From JAHTBL01 sp038532735 (GTDB lineage: Bacteria > Pseudomonadota > Alphaproteobacteria > Rhodobacterales > Rhodobacteraceae), in contig JBCBAC010000004.1 in assembly GCA_038532735.1 (NCBI GenBank), positions 186,001-250,000 on the forward strand: DNA of 64,000 bases. Reading direction: 5' to 3'. This document shows positions 26,791 to 35,815 of this stretch, one piece after another (within the stretch, counting starts at the first letter, position 1; each line of letters opens with the position of its first letter). Under the pieces are notes generated by a model. It was not told the DNA's origin. It made no database searches and saw only the letters and a program-made list of their open reading frames with translations. The position numbers and the translations under genes are program-made.

Positions 26791-28709
26791 TGTTCAAGCG
26801 GATCCTGATCGCCAACCGCGGGGAAATTGCCTGTCGCATCGCGCGCACTGCCCGCGAAATGGGGGTGGAAACCGTCGCGGTGCATTCCGAGGTCGACGCG
26901 AAGGCGGCTCATGTGGCGGCGTGCGATAGGGCGGTCTCACTAGGCGGGGCGACGCCGGCGGAGAGTTATTTGCGGGGCGACGCGATTATCGAGGCGGCCT
27001 TGGCGACGGGGGCTGAGGCCATTCATCCGGGCTACGGCTTCTTGTCCGAGAACCCGGAATTTGTGGAAGCCGTTGAAAAGGCGGGGCTTGTGTTCATTGG
27101 CCCGTCGGCCAAAGCCATCCGCGCGATGGGACTGAAAGACGCCGCCAAAGCGCTGATGGAGAAAGCGGGCGTGCCCGTCGTGCCCGGCTATCACGGCGCG
27201 GATCAGGATGATGCGGTGCTGGCGCGTGCCGCAGGCGACATCGGCTACCCCGTGTTGATCAAGGCCGTCGCGGGCGGCGGTGGCAAGGGGATGCGGCTTG
27301 TCGAAGAGGCAAGCGGTTTCGCCAAAGCATTGGCCAGCGCGCGCAGCGAGGCGCAAGGCGCTTTTGGCAATGATGCCGTGCTGGTGGAGAAATTCGTCTC
27401 TAAACCGCGCCATATCGAGGTGCAGGTGTTCGGAGATGGGACGGATGCGGTGCATCTTTACGAGCGCGATTGCTCGCTCCAGCGGCGTCATCAGAAAGTC
27501 ATCGAAGAGGCTCCGGCCCCGGGGATGACAGAGACAATGCGCGCGGCTATGGGGGCCGCTGCGGTCAACGCCGCCAAAGCCATCGGCTACAAGGGCGCGG
27601 GCACGGTGGAGTTCATCGTCGACGGCTCTGACGGGCTGCGGGAAGACAGCTTCTGGTTCATGGAAATGAACACCCGCCTGCAGGTGGAGCATCCGGTGAC
27701 CGAAGCGATCACGGGCGTCGATCTGGTGGCTTGGCAGCTGCGGGTCGCGGCGGGCGAGGGCTTGCCGCTGGCGCAAGAAAATATCCCCTTGCAGGGCCAC
27801 GCGTTTGAAGCGCGGCTTTACGCGGAAGATGTGCCCGCAGGCTTTTTGCCCGCGACGGGCCGCCTGGCGCATCTAGCGTTTCCGGCGGGCGTGCGGGCCG
27901 ATAGCGGCGTGCGCGCGGGGGACGAAATCTCGCCCTTCTATGATCCGATGATCGCGAAAGTCATCGTCGCGGGCGAGACGCGCGCGGTGGCTTTGACCAA
28001 GCTGTGCGCGGGCCTGCGCGACACGCAAGTCTCTGGAACTGTGACGAATTTGGCGTTTCTGCAAGCGCTTGCCGCGCATGAGGGCTTTGCCAAGGGCGAT
28101 GTGGATACCGGTCTGATCGCGCGCGATCAGGCGGCCTTGGTGAGCGTGCCTGCGCCGTCTGCGTCGATCATTGCATTGGCAGCGATCGGCGCGCTTGGTT
28201 TGCAGAACAGCACCCCGTTTGAGGGGTTTTCGCTTTGGACGCCGTTGGCAAGAACGATCACGTTAGGCGCGCAAGAGGCGCGTGTGACCGTGCTGGGTGA
28301 CGGCGTCTTCGATGTCACGCTGGGTGAGGAGAGCTTGCGCCTTGAGCGGGGGGGCACATGGCGCGTCAATGGCGAGACTTTGCAGGCTGATTTGGTCGTT
28401 TTGGATGGCGCTGTTTCAGTTTTTGCTGACACCGCGTATCACTTCGATCTGAGCGATCCGCTGGACGTCGATGCCAGTCATGCGGGCGACGCGTCGCTTA
28501 TTGAAGCGCCGATGCCCGGGCTGGTGCGCGCCGTGTCGGTCACGGCAGGCGCGGAGGTCGCCAGGGGCGACGCGCTGGTCGTGCTGGAAGCCATGAAGAT
28601 GGAGCACGGGCTTGTCGCGGCCCGCGATGGTGTTGTGGCCGAAGTCCTTGTCACTGAGGGCGCGCAGGTCGAAGCCGGGGCCGCCCTGATCCGGCTGGCG
28701 GACGCATGA
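26790..28709 (+). CDS. mccA: Methylcrotonyl-CoA carboxylase, biotin carboxylase/BCCP (alpha) subunit
   Basis: ATP-dependent carboxylation of biotin, 639 residues. The N-terminal biotin carboxylase starts MFKRILIANRGEIACRI; the ATP-grasp has VLIKAVAGGGGKGMRLV, the catalytic region YERDCSLQRRHQKVIEEAP and FMEMNTRLQVEHPVTE. The C-terminal biotinyl domain carries EAMKMEHG with the biotinylated lysine at residue 603. The start is set by the one-base overlap with the ASCH stop; an earlier in-frame codon would lie within that gene. It needs BirA, which is encoded at the end of the nuo operon in this window. The stop overlaps the GST start. Confidence 0.97.
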   Translation: MFKRILIANRGEIACRIARTAREMGVETVAVHSEVDAKAAHVAACDRAVSLGGATPAESYLRGDAIIEAALATGAEAIHPGYGFLSENPEFVEAVEKAGLVFIGPSAKAIRAMGLKDAAKALMEKAGVPVVPGYHGADQDDAVLARAAGDIGYPVLIKAVAGGGGKGMRLVEEASGFAKALASARSEAQGAFGNDAVLVEKFVSKPRHIEVQVFGDGTDAVHLYERDCSLQRRHQKVIEEAPAPGMTETMRAAMGAAAVNAAKAIGYKGAGTVEFIVDGSDGLREDSFWFMEMNTRLQVEHPVTEAITGVDLVAWQLRVAAGEGLPLAQENIPLQGHAFEARLYAEDVPAGFLPATGRLAHLAFPAGVRADSGVRAGDEISPFYDPMIAKVIVAGETRAVALTKLCAGLRDTQVSGTVTNLAFLQALAAHEGFAKGDVDTGLIARDQAALVSVPAPSASIIALAAIGALGLQNSTPFEGFSLWTPLARTITLGAQEARVTVLGDGVFDVTLGEESLRLERGGTWRVNGETLQADLVVLDGAVSVFADTAYHFDLSDPLDVDASHAGDASLIEAPMPGLVRAVSVTAGAEVARGDALVVLEAMKMEHGLVAARDGVVAEVLVTEGAQVEAGAALIRLADA

Positions 28710-29374
28710 TCACGCTGCATCATTGCCACCAGACCCGCTCCATGCGCGTGCTGTGGCTGCTGCATGAACTGGATGCTGACTTTAAGGTCGTCGTCTATCC
28801 CTTTGATCAAACCCTGAAATCCGATCAATATCTGACCATTCATCCGGTGGGTCGCGTGCCTGCGCTGCAGATCGACGGCGAGGTCATGTTCGAAAGCGGG
28901 GCCATCGCGGAATACCTATGCGAGCGGTTTCCCGAGGCTGGTTTGGGCCGTGCGCCGGGCGATATGGACCGGATGGATTGGCTCAACTGGGTGCATTTTG
29001 CGGAGACGATCAGCCAGCATACCGCGGCGCTGACCCAGCAGCATATAGCGCTATTTGACGATGCGATGCGCTCTCCGGTCGTGATGAAGATCGAGGCCAA
29101 GCGGATCGGCAAATGCTTTGATGCGATCGAGGCGCGGCTGGATACGCCGGTGGAGCAGCGGGATTACTTGCTGACGTCGGGCTTTTCGGCGGCGGATATC
29201 TGTGTGGGGCAAGCGGTCTATATGGCGCGGCATTTCGTGAAACTGGAGCCCTATCCGAAGCTGTCGGCCTGGTATGCGCGGATCACGGAACGGCCGGCGT
29301 TTCAGGCGGCGTTACCGCCCGAAGAGGGGCGGCTTTATGCGCGCGATTTCTATCCGGTGTGGTCGGATGGGTAG
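28706..29374 (+). CDS. Glutathione S-transferase family protein
   Basis: A 222-residue protein with an N-terminal thioredoxin-like domain (ITLHHCHQTRSMRVLWLLHE, PVGRVPALQIDG with the cis-Pro, FESGAIAEYLCERFP) and a helical C-terminal domain (GFSAADICVGQAVYMA). The FESGAI segment is the gamma-glutamyl recognition site of the GST family. Catalytic residue class (Ser or Cys near residue 10) is uncertain. Overlap of the start with the mccA stop (ATGA) places it in the leucine operon, where it could handle reactive enoyl-CoA or aldehyde by-products; this is inference. Confidence 0.88.
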   Translation: MITLHHCHQTRSMRVLWLLHELDADFKVVVYPFDQTLKSDQYLTIHPVGRVPALQIDGEVMFESGAIAEYLCERFPEAGLGRAPGDMDRMDWLNWVHFAETISQHTAALTQQHIALFDDAMRSPVVMKIEAKRIGKCFDAIEARLDTPVEQRDYLLTSGFSAADICVGQAVYMARHFVKLEPYPKLSAWYARITERPAFQAALPPEEGRLYARDFYPVWSDG

Positions 29375-29381
29375 GGCGGGC

Positions 29382-29413
29382 GCCTCCGGCGGGAGTTTTT
29401 TGGCCAAGATGAA
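29382..29413 (+). repeat. Dispersed GCCTCCGGCGGGAG repeat with terminator-like hairpin
   Basis: CTCC-GGCG-GGAG followed by six T residues, then GGCCAAGATGAA, between the GST gene and mvaB. By direct comparison 30 of 32 bases match the copy at 56024-56055. A third, more diverged copy lies at 59458. Here it lies within the operon, so it may be a weak internal terminator, and its tail runs up to the mvaB ribosome binding region. Confidence 0.75.
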
Positions 29414-29421
29414 GGCGGGCC

Positions 29422-30267
29422 ATGGCTGAGTTTGTCGAGATTTACGAGGTTGGGCCCCGCGACGGGTTGCAGAACGAAGCGGCGGTGATCCCGGTGGCGC
29501 AGAAGGTGGCGCTGGTGGATGCGTTGTCGGGTGTGGGGTTCCGGCGGATCGAGGTGGGCAGTTTCGTGTCGCCGAAATGGGTGCCTCAGATGGCCGATAG
29601 CGGCGTGGTGATGGGCGCGATGCGGCGCGTAAAGGGCGTGAGGTATTTGGCTTTGGCGCCCAATTTGCGCGGACTTGAGGCGGCTGAAGCGGCCGGCGCG
29701 GACGAGGTCGCGGTGTTTCTGAGCGCCTCGGAAGGGTTTTCGCGCGCGAATATCAATTGCTCGGCTGCGGAAAGCATTGACCGGGCGCGGGCGGTGGTAC
29801 GAGCCGCGACGGTGCCGGTGCGGGGCTATGTGTCGTGCGTGGTGGAGTGTCCTTATGACGGGGCCGTGGCGCCGGACGCAGTCGTGCGCGTGGCGGAGGC
29901 TTTGATTGACATGGGCTGCCATGAGGTCTCGCTGGGCGACACGATCGGGCGCGGAGTGCCCGACGCGGTGGACGCGATGCTGGGTGCGGTGTGTGATGCG
30001 GTGGATGTGGCACGGTTGGCGGGGCATTTCCACGACACATCGGGGCGCGCGTTGGAGAATGTGGACGTCGCTTTGGCGCGCGGTGTGCGGGTTTTTGATG
30101 CGGCGGTCGGTGGTCTGGGCGGGTGTCCGTATGCGCCGGGGGCTGCCGGGAATGTCGCGACGGAGGCGGTCGATACGCATCTGAAGGCGCAAGGGTACGA
30201 GACCGGCTTGGACGCTGATTTGCTGGGCGAAGCGGCGGGCATGGCGAAGGAGATGCGCGGTGTTTGA
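29422..30267 (+). CDS. mvaB: Hydroxymethylglutaryl-CoA lyase
   Basis: Cleaves 3-hydroxy-3-methylglutaryl-CoA to acetyl-CoA and acetoacetate, the last step of leucine degradation. The TIM-barrel metal lyase (281 aa) has EVGPRDGLQNE at residues 8-18 (catalytic Arg, Asp), SEGFSRANINCS, VSLGDTIGRGVPDAV, GHFHDTSGRALEN and the active-site loop GGLGGCPYAPGAAGNVATE with its cysteine. It lies 47 bases after the GST gene, across the dispersed repeat. It overlaps the next gene by eight bases. Confidence 0.96.
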   Translation: MAEFVEIYEVGPRDGLQNEAAVIPVAQKVALVDALSGVGFRRIEVGSFVSPKWVPQMADSGVVMGAMRRVKGVRYLALAPNLRGLEAAEAAGADEVAVFLSASEGFSRANINCSAAESIDRARAVVRAATVPVRGYVSCVVECPYDGAVAPDAVVRVAEALIDMGCHEVSLGDTIGRGVPDAVDAMLGAVCDAVDVARLAGHFHDTSGRALENVDVALARGVRVFDAAVGGLGGCPYAPGAAGNVATEAVDTHLKAQGYETGLDADLLGEAAGMAKEMRGV

Positions 30268-31024
30268 GACTTTGGATTTGGCCGTGGATGAGCGTGGGGT
30301 CGCGACGCTGACGCTGGACCGGCCTGAGAAGCATAATGCGATGTCGGGAGCGATGATTGCCGAGCTGACAGAGGCGGCGGCGCGGTTGGGTTCGGATGAG
30401 GTTGTACGGGTGGTTGTGCTGACGGGCGCGGGTAAGAGCTTTTGTGCAGGCGGCGATCTGGGCTGGATGAAGGCTCAGATGGAGGCGGATGGGGAGACGC
30501 GGGTGGCGGAGGCCACGAAGCTGGCCATGATGTTGAAAGCGTTGAACGAATTGCCGAAGCCTCTGGTGGGTCGGGTGCAAGGGAATGCGTTTGGCGGCGG
30601 GGTCGGGTTGATCTCGATCTGCGATGTGGCGGTCGGTGTGGACCGCCTGAAACTGGGCCTGACGGAGACGCGGCTGGGCCTGATCCCCGCGACGATTGGG
30701 CCCTACGTTGTCGCGCGTATGGGCGAAGGGATGGCGCGGCGGGTCTTCATGTCATCGCGGGTGTTCGGCGCCGAGGAGGCGGTGACGTTGGGGCTTTTGG
30801 CGAAAGCGGTGCCGGAGGGGGAACTGGACGCCGCCGTGGAGGCCGAGGTCGCGCCTTATCTGGAATGCAAGCCGGGGGCTGTTGCGGCGGCCAAGCGGCT
30901 GGCGCGGCGGTTGGGGCCGGATTTGGGGGAGGACGTTATCGCGGAGACGATTGAGGCGCTGCGGGAGCAGTGGGAGAGTGATGAGGCGCGGGACGGGGTT
31001 GAGGGGTTTTTCAAGGGGCGGTAA
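30260..31024 (+). CDS. liuC: Enoyl-CoA hydratase, probable methylglutaconyl-CoA hydratase
   Basis: A 254-residue crotonase-fold enzyme, DRPEKHNAMSGAMIAELTEA at the start, oxyanion hole FCAGGDLGWMKAQM and GNAFGGGVGLISICDVAV. Catalytic glutamates fall in TETRLGLIPATIGPYVV. Given its place in the leucine cluster it most likely hydrates 3-methylglutaconyl-CoA to HMG-CoA. The start is GTG, inside the end of mvaB. It is the last gene of the leucine operon. The following 72 bases include T-rich sequence but no clear terminator. Confidence 0.92.
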   Translation: MFETLDLAVDERGVATLTLDRPEKHNAMSGAMIAELTEAAARLGSDEVVRVVVLTGAGKSFCAGGDLGWMKAQMEADGETRVAEATKLAMMLKALNELPKPLVGRVQGNAFGGGVGLISICDVAVGVDRLKLGLTETRLGLIPATIGPYVVARMGEGMARRVFMSSRVFGAEEAVTLGLLAKAVPEGELDAAVEAEVAPYLECKPGAVAAAKRLARRLGPDLGEDVIAETIEALREQWESDEARDGVEGFFKGR

Positions 31025-31096
31025 TTTTTTAGGAACGTCAGATAGGGATAAATGTGCAGGGTTTGAGAACCAATTATTTTTCAAGGGCTGAGAAAA

Positions 31097-32455
31097 ATGC
31101 CTCAAACACAAAAGAGAATCCAGCAGATAGAGACCGTCTTGGAAGAGATCGTGCGATTTCAGGAAGTCATCAAAACTGGAAAAATTGCGCAACACAAAGA
31201 TGAAGCATTTTACTACTTATCTCCGAAGAAATATGGCCCTCAGATGTGGGTGGGAAAGAAGGCATGGAAAATTCTCCGTGAACTGAGTGAGGATGCGCTG
31301 CAGACATCTGGTTTAAGCGGGCGGGTTGCGTCGGAAGCTGCGAGGTCTGAACTAGACAGGGCCTTCTTTCATCGCTTCTTATTGAAAAGATATCGCGTCA
31401 ATGATCGTCACGCCGCACGACTAATCCGTGATGTTGTGATCGAACTCCGTTCGCTTTGCGTTGATAGAATACATTTCATTCCATGTCATCTTATGTCCAC
31501 ACGAGCCGAGCAGGCTTTCCATCTTGGCCCCGTACAGTTCGTTAGCGGGTCTGCGTTCCGCAAAATTTTAGTCGCGACAGTCCATCATGCCCGAAAAAGT
31601 AATCAAATTTGGAATAGAGACGTCTTACATGATACGTTGCAATACTATCGAGGTTTCGATTGGACCGCCAAAGTCTTTGTAACCGGGCACTGTCCTGAGA
31701 CATCCGTCGAACATGCAAACAGCGTGGTTCGATCATCCTTGGACTTCATTCACCTATTGTTTGGTTCGCACAACACCGCAAAGATGCAAGTTGGGGGTGC
31801 GCTCGTAGCTAAAGACACTCGAGGGATGGTTTTTCTTGACCGTCAGAGCAGTTTGGGCTTCTCGGGTAGTATTGGCGGACAGGGTGAGGTTGGCTTTGGA
31901 GAGGATTGGCTCATGATCTTTTATCGAGCTGATTTCAGTGCGGTTGCCGAGGTAATTGGGATCGTCCTACAATACAAAGCGGACAAGGTCGAAAACCGAC
32001 CGATTGCGACTCGCGTTCTGGAGGCTGCAGAATGGTTTGGCGAAGCCTGTCGGCACCCCAATGATAGTGTCAGCATTGTAAGCTATGTCACCGCCTTAGA
32101 AACACTACTAATGACTGATGGCCGAGATGAGAATGGCGACCGCCGCGATATATGTGAGACTTTGTCGAAGCGTGTTGGTGCAGCTTGCTGCTTTCAATTC
32201 AAGGATAGGTCTTATCAATCAGAGGTAAAATTGGCCCGTCAAGCTTATGCGCTTAGGTCCAATTTGGTCCATGGTGCACCGCGACCTGGTCCTTCGGAGC
32301 TAAGCGGCGAAAGATCAAGGATCGCAAAACTAACCAAGGATGCGATTTTGTCCACGATGATGGCGCTTGGACCTGAAGCGATGAAGGCTACGGACGTAAG
32401 TGTTCAAAAACTCTCGGATTGGTATGAGCAGTTAGTACTTTCGCAGACAGACTAA
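31097..32455 (+). CDS. Orphan protein with C-terminal HEPN-like (Apea-type) motif
   Basis: A 452-residue protein without a recognised N-terminal family. The C-terminal region (about residues 325-400) contains VTALETLLMTDG and, after the segment LSKRVGAACC, the motif AYALRSNLVHG. The R-x4-H pair (Arg387, His392) in that context resembles Apea-like HEPN domains, which act as RNases or structural partners in defence and toxin systems. Base use is visibly richer in A and T than the flanking genes, with codons uncommon nearby, so it was probably acquired. It stands alone between the leucine and nuo operons. The next 231 bases hold no gene. Confidence 0.7.
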   Translation: MPQTQKRIQQIETVLEEIVRFQEVIKTGKIAQHKDEAFYYLSPKKYGPQMWVGKKAWKILRELSEDALQTSGLSGRVASEAARSELDRAFFHRFLLKRYRVNDRHAARLIRDVVIELRSLCVDRIHFIPCHLMSTRAEQAFHLGPVQFVSGSAFRKILVATVHHARKSNQIWNRDVLHDTLQYYRGFDWTAKVFVTGHCPETSVEHANSVVRSSLDFIHLLFGSHNTAKMQVGGALVAKDTRGMVFLDRQSSLGFSGSIGGQGEVGFGEDWLMIFYRADFSAVAEVIGIVLQYKADKVENRPIATRVLEAAEWFGEACRHPNDSVSIVSYVTALETLLMTDGRDENGDRRDICETLSKRVGAACCFQFKDRSYQSEVKLARQAYALRSNLVHGAPRPGPSELSGERSRIAKLTKDAILSTMMALGPEAMKATDVSVQKLSDWYEQLVLSQTD

Positions 32456-32686
32456 TTAGCGGCCAGCCAGATAGCTTTGTGTTTTTGTAATGATTTTTGT
32501 CGGTATCGGGGTCGAACGCGTTTCTTTCTTAACGGGCTCTTTGATTAGACGGGATCGCGGCAAAGGATAAGACCCCGCGACCCCAAACCGCTCCCACTTC
32601 CCGTTGACCCTCCCCACGCACAGGCATACATACCCACTCAAGCCACACACGCATGTGCCTTATCGCGCGTGAAAGGAGCCAAACCG

Positions 32687-33052
32687 GTGGAAAATCTGCT
32701 GAGCGAATACCTCCCGATTGTTGTTTTTCTGGGCCTTGCGATTGCCTTAGGCCTTGTTCTGATCCTCGCCGCGGTTGTTCTTGCGGTCCGCAATCCGGAC
32801 CCCGAGAAAGTCAGCGCGTATGAGTGCGGGTTCAACGCGTTTGATGATGCGCGGATGAAGTTTGATGTGCGGTTCTACCTCGTGTCGATCCTTTTCATCA
32901 TTTTCGACCTCGAGATTGCCTTTCTCTTCCCGTGGGCTGTGGCGTTTCAGGACGTCTCGATGCTCGGGTTCTGGTCGATGATGGTGTTCTTGGGCGTCTT
33001 GACCGTGGGCTTTGCCTATGAGTGGAAAAAGGGAGCGCTGGAATGGGAGTAG
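32687..33052 (+). CDS. nuoA: NADH-quinone oxidoreductase subunit A
   Basis: Three-helix membrane subunit of complex I (121 aa) near the quinone site. The conserved block is SAYECGFNAFDDARMKFDVR (with the Cys of the flexible loop) followed by FYLVSILFIIFDLEIAFLFPW. I chose the GTG giving MENLLSEYLPI because it has an AAAGGAGC ribosome binding site at the right distance and matches the family length; an upstream GTG six codons earlier would put the binding site inside the gene. The nuo operon begins here, its promoter presumably in the 231 bases upstream. Confidence 0.95.
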   Translation: MENLLSEYLPIVVFLGLAIALGLVLILAAVVLAVRNPDPEKVSAYECGFNAFDDARMKFDVRFYLVSILFIIFDLEIAFLFPWAVAFQDVSMLGFWSMMVFLGVLTVGFAYEWKKGALEWE

Positions 33053-33573
33053 CGACCGGAAATACCGCAGGTGCCGACCGAGAGGTTGCCACGCAAGAGC
33101 TGAACCGCGAGTTGCAGGACAAGGGTTTCCTGCTGACTTCGACGGAGGACATCATCAATTGGGCGCGCACAGGCTCGCTGCACTGGATGACCTTCGGGCT
33201 GGCGTGTTGCGCGGTGGAGATGATGCACACCGCTATGCCGCGCTATGATATGGAGCGGTTCGGGACGGCGCCGCGCGCCTCTCCGCGCCAGTCAGACCTG
33301 ATGATCGTGGCTGGCACGCTGACCAACAAGATGGCACCTGCCTTGCGCAAGGTTTACGACCAGATGCCGGAGCCGCGCTATGTGATCTCGATGGGGTCCT
33401 GCGCCAATGGCGGTGGGTATTATCATTACAGCTATTCCGTGGTCCGTGGCTGTGACCGGATCGTGCCGGTCGATGTCTATGTGCCGGGCTGCCCGCCCTC
33501 GGCGGAGGCGCTGCTGTATGGTATTCTCCAGTTGCAGCGGAAGATCCGCCGCACGGGCACGCTGATCCGCTAG
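33043..33573 (+). CDS. nuoB: NADH-quinone oxidoreductase subunit B
   Basis: Peripheral-arm subunit carrying terminal iron-sulfur cluster N2, which reduces ubiquinone (176 aa). Cluster ligands are visible in FGLACCAVEMMHTAMPRYD, SMGSCANGGGYYHYSYSV and VPGCPPSAEALLYGI. The start at the ATG giving MGVATGNTAG overlaps the nuoA stop by ten bases; in-frame codons further upstream would lie deep in nuoA. Cluster N2 is held by tandem cysteines (CC) plus the two later cysteines, all present. Confidence 0.97.
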   Translation: MGVATGNTAGADREVATQELNRELQDKGFLLTSTEDIINWARTGSLHWMTFGLACCAVEMMHTAMPRYDMERFGTAPRASPRQSDLMIVAGTLTNKMAPALRKVYDQMPEPRYVISMGSCANGGGYYHYSYSVVRGCDRIVPVDVYVPGCPPSAEALLYGILQLQRKIRRTGTLIR

Positions 33574-33582
33574 GGGGTTGAT

Positions 33583-34191
33583 ATGTCTGACGCTTTGCAG
33601 GAACTGGGCACCCATATCGAGCTGAAGCGCCCTGATTGCGTGCTGGCTTGGGATGTGACCCATGATGAATTGAATATCGACGTGGCGCCGTCCTCGCTGA
33701 CGGGGTTTGTCGAGTTTTTGAAGGCGGATCGGACCTGTCAGTTCTCGTCTCTGGTAGATATCACGGCGGTGGATTATCCCAGCCGTGAGAAGCGCTTTGG
33801 CGTGGTTTACCACTTTCTGAGCATGTATCAGAACCACCGGGTGCGGCTGCGGGTGTCGATCCGGGAGGAGGACATGGTGCCCTCGATCATCGAGACGCAC
33901 CCCTCGGCCAATTGGTTCGAGCGCGAGGTGTTTGACATGTTCGGCATCCTCTTTACCGGCCACCCTGATTTGCGTCGCATACTCACCGATTACGGCTTCC
34001 GCGGCTATCCGTTGCGCAAGGATTTCCCAACGACGGGCTATACCGAGGTTCGCTATGACGAGGCGCAAAAGCGCGTGGTCTATGAGCCGGTGTCGCTGAC
34101 GCAGGAATACCGGCAGTTCGATTTCATGAGCCCGTGGGAAGGGGCGGAATATATCCTTCCAGGTGATGAGAAGACGGAGGAAAAGGCATGA
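33583..34191 (+). CDS. nuoC: NADH-quinone oxidoreductase subunit C
   Basis: Connecting-arm subunit (202 aa; the 30 kDa homologue). It carries the family signature ANWFEREVFDMFGILFTGHPDL followed by RRILTDYGFRGYPLRKDFP. It is a separate gene, not fused to nuoD. It lies ten bases after nuoB with a GGGGTTGAT-type weak ribosome binding site, and its stop overlaps the start of the GFA-family gene. Confidence 0.97.
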   Translation: MSDALQELGTHIELKRPDCVLAWDVTHDELNIDVAPSSLTGFVEFLKADRTCQFSSLVDITAVDYPSREKRFGVVYHFLSMYQNHRVRLRVSIREEDMVPSIIETHPSANWFEREVFDMFGILFTGHPDLRRILTDYGFRGYPLRKDFPTTGYTEVRYDEAQKRVVYEPVSLTQEYRQFDFMSPWEGAEYILPGDEKTEEKA

Positions 34192-34604
34192 GCTTGACTG
34201 GGTCCTGTCTGTGCGGCGCATGTACCTTTACGGCAGAAGAGGCCAGCGGGGGCGGCGGCGCTTGTCATTGCGGGATGTGCCGCAAATGGACCGGGGGTAT
34301 CTTCCTGTCGGTCGATTGCGGGACGTCTGTGAAGTTTGCTGAGGGATCGCCCGTCGGGTCTTACAAAGGGTCCGAGTGGGGCGAGCGGATTTTCTGTAAG
34401 GAATGCGGCTCATCGCTACTGTGGCAAATGCAGAATGGGACGAACCAGCATGTGTCGATCCAGTGCTTTGAAGACCCGTCGCAGTTTGCGCTGGGGATCG
34501 AATTGTTCATCGACCGCAAGCCGTCGAATTACGCCCTCGAAGGGGAGCGCAATAAGATGACGCAGGCCGAGGTTGAAGCGATGTTTGCGGGGGATGCCCA
34601 ATGA
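34188..34604 (+). CDS. GFA-family (glutathione-dependent formaldehyde-activating-like) protein
   Basis: A 138-residue zinc-binding protein with the three cysteine motifs of the GFA/CENP-V fold: CLCGAC near the N-terminus, CHCGMCRKWTGG and FCKECGSSL. Despite the family name, most members have no proven activity on S-hydroxymethylglutathione. It is inserted between nuoC and nuoD with overlapping start and stop codons on both sides (ATGA), so it is translated within the complex I operon. A metal- or thiol-handling job is possible but is only inferred. Confidence 0.88.
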   Translation: MSLTGSCLCGACTFTAEEASGGGGACHCGMCRKWTGGIFLSVDCGTSVKFAEGSPVGSYKGSEWGERIFCKECGSSLLWQMQNGTNQHVSIQCFEDPSQFALGIELFIDRKPSNYALEGERNKMTQAEVEAMFAGDAQ

Positions 34605-35815
34605 TGGACGGAACGAATTTTCAAGACGCCCTGACCGGCGAGCAGAAAATCCGAAATTTCAACATCAACTTCGGCCCGCAACACCCTGCGGCGCATGGTG
34701 TTTTGCGTCTGGTGTTAGAGCTGGACGGCGAGATTGTCGAGCGGTGTGACCCGCATATCGGCCTGCTGCACCGTGGCACCGAAAAGCTGATGGAGAGCCG
34801 GACCTATCTGCAGAACCTGCCGTATTTCGACCGGTTGGATTATGTGGCTCCGATGAACCAGGAACACGCGTGGTGTTTGGCGATTGAAAAGCTGACCGGC
34901 GTGGAAGTGCCGCGCCGCGCGTCGCTGATCCGGGTGCTGTATTCCGAGATCGGGCGTATCCTGAGCCATATCCTGAACGTCACCACGCAGGCGATGGATG
35001 TGGGCGCGCTGACGCCGCCGCTTTGGGGCTTTGAAGAGCGCGAGAAGCTCATGGTGTTTTACGAGCGGGCTTGCGGGGCGCGTCTGCACGCCGCGTATTT
35101 CCGCCCGGGTGGGGTGCATCAGGACCTACCGAATGATCTGATTGACGATATTGAGGCTTGGGCGCATGAGTTCCCGAAGGTGCTGGATGACATCGACGGA
35201 CTGCTGACGGAAAACCGGATTTTCAAGCAGCGGAATGCCGATATTGGCGTCGTGACCGAGGAAGATATCCAGAATTACGGCTTCTCGGGTGTCATGGTCC
35301 GTGGATCAGGTCTGGCGTGGGATTTGCGCCGTGCGCAGCCCTATGAATGCTATGACGAGTTCGAATTTCAGGTACCCGTGGGCAAGAACGGCGATTGCTA
35401 CGATCGCTATCTTTGCCGCATGGAAGAAATGCGCCAGTCAACCTCGATCATCCTGCAAGCCATTGAAAAGCTGCGCGAAACGCCCGGTGACGTGCTGGCA
35501 CGCGGCAAGCTGACCCCGCCGACACGGGGGGAGATGAAGACCTCAATGGAGGCGCTGATCCATCACTTCAAGCTCTACACCGAAGGCTTCCACGTGCCCG
35601 AGGGGGAGGTCTATGCCTCCGTCGAAGCGCCGAAGGGTGAGTTCGGCGTTTACCTTGTGGCGGATGGCACCAACAAGCCCTACCGCGCCAAGCTGCGCGC
35701 ACCGGGGTATCTGCATCTGCAAGCGATGGATTACCTCTGCAAAGGCCACCAACTTGCCGACGTCGCGGCCATTATCGGTACGCTGGACGTCGTTTTCGGA
35801 GAGATTGACCGCTAA
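34601..35815 (+). CDS. nuoD: NADH-quinone oxidoreductase subunit D
   Basis: 49 kDa-type subunit (404 aa) that forms the quinone cavity with NuoB. Landmarks are NFNINFGPQHPAAHGVLRLV (quinone-site His), HIGLLHRGTEKLMESRTYLQ, YVAPMNQEHAWCLAIE, GRILSHILNV and the end GTLDVVFGEIDR. The first of two adjacent ATG codons overlaps the previous stop; the second (34604) is also possible. nuoE follows with a one-base overlap. Confidence 0.97.
   Translation: MMDGTNFQDALTGEQKIRNFNINFGPQHPAAHGVLRLVLELDGEIVERCDPHIGLLHRGTEKLMESRTYLQNLPYFDRLDYVAPMNQEHAWCLAIEKLTGVEVPRRASLIRVLYSEIGRILSHILNVTTQAMDVGALTPPLWGFEEREKLMVFYERACGARLHAAYFRPGGVHQDLPNDLIDDIEAWAHEFPKVLDDIDGLLTENRIFKQRNADIGVVTEEDIQNYGFSGVMVRGSGLAWDLRRAQPYECYDEFEFQVPVGKNGDCYDRYLCRMEEMRQSTSIILQAIEKLRETPGDVLARGKLTPPTRGEMKTSMEALIHHFKLYTEGFHVPEGEVYASVEAPKGEFGVYLVADGTNKPYRAKLRAPGYLHLQAMDYLCKGHQLADVAAIIGTLDVVFGEIDR

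Noticed and set aside
32456..32686. Possible tRNA remnant or attachment site (GGGGTCGAACGCG) beside the HEPN-like gene
   Set aside because: The segment resembles a T-loop only superficially; no acceptor or anticodon stem can be formed and no flanking direct repeat was seen.
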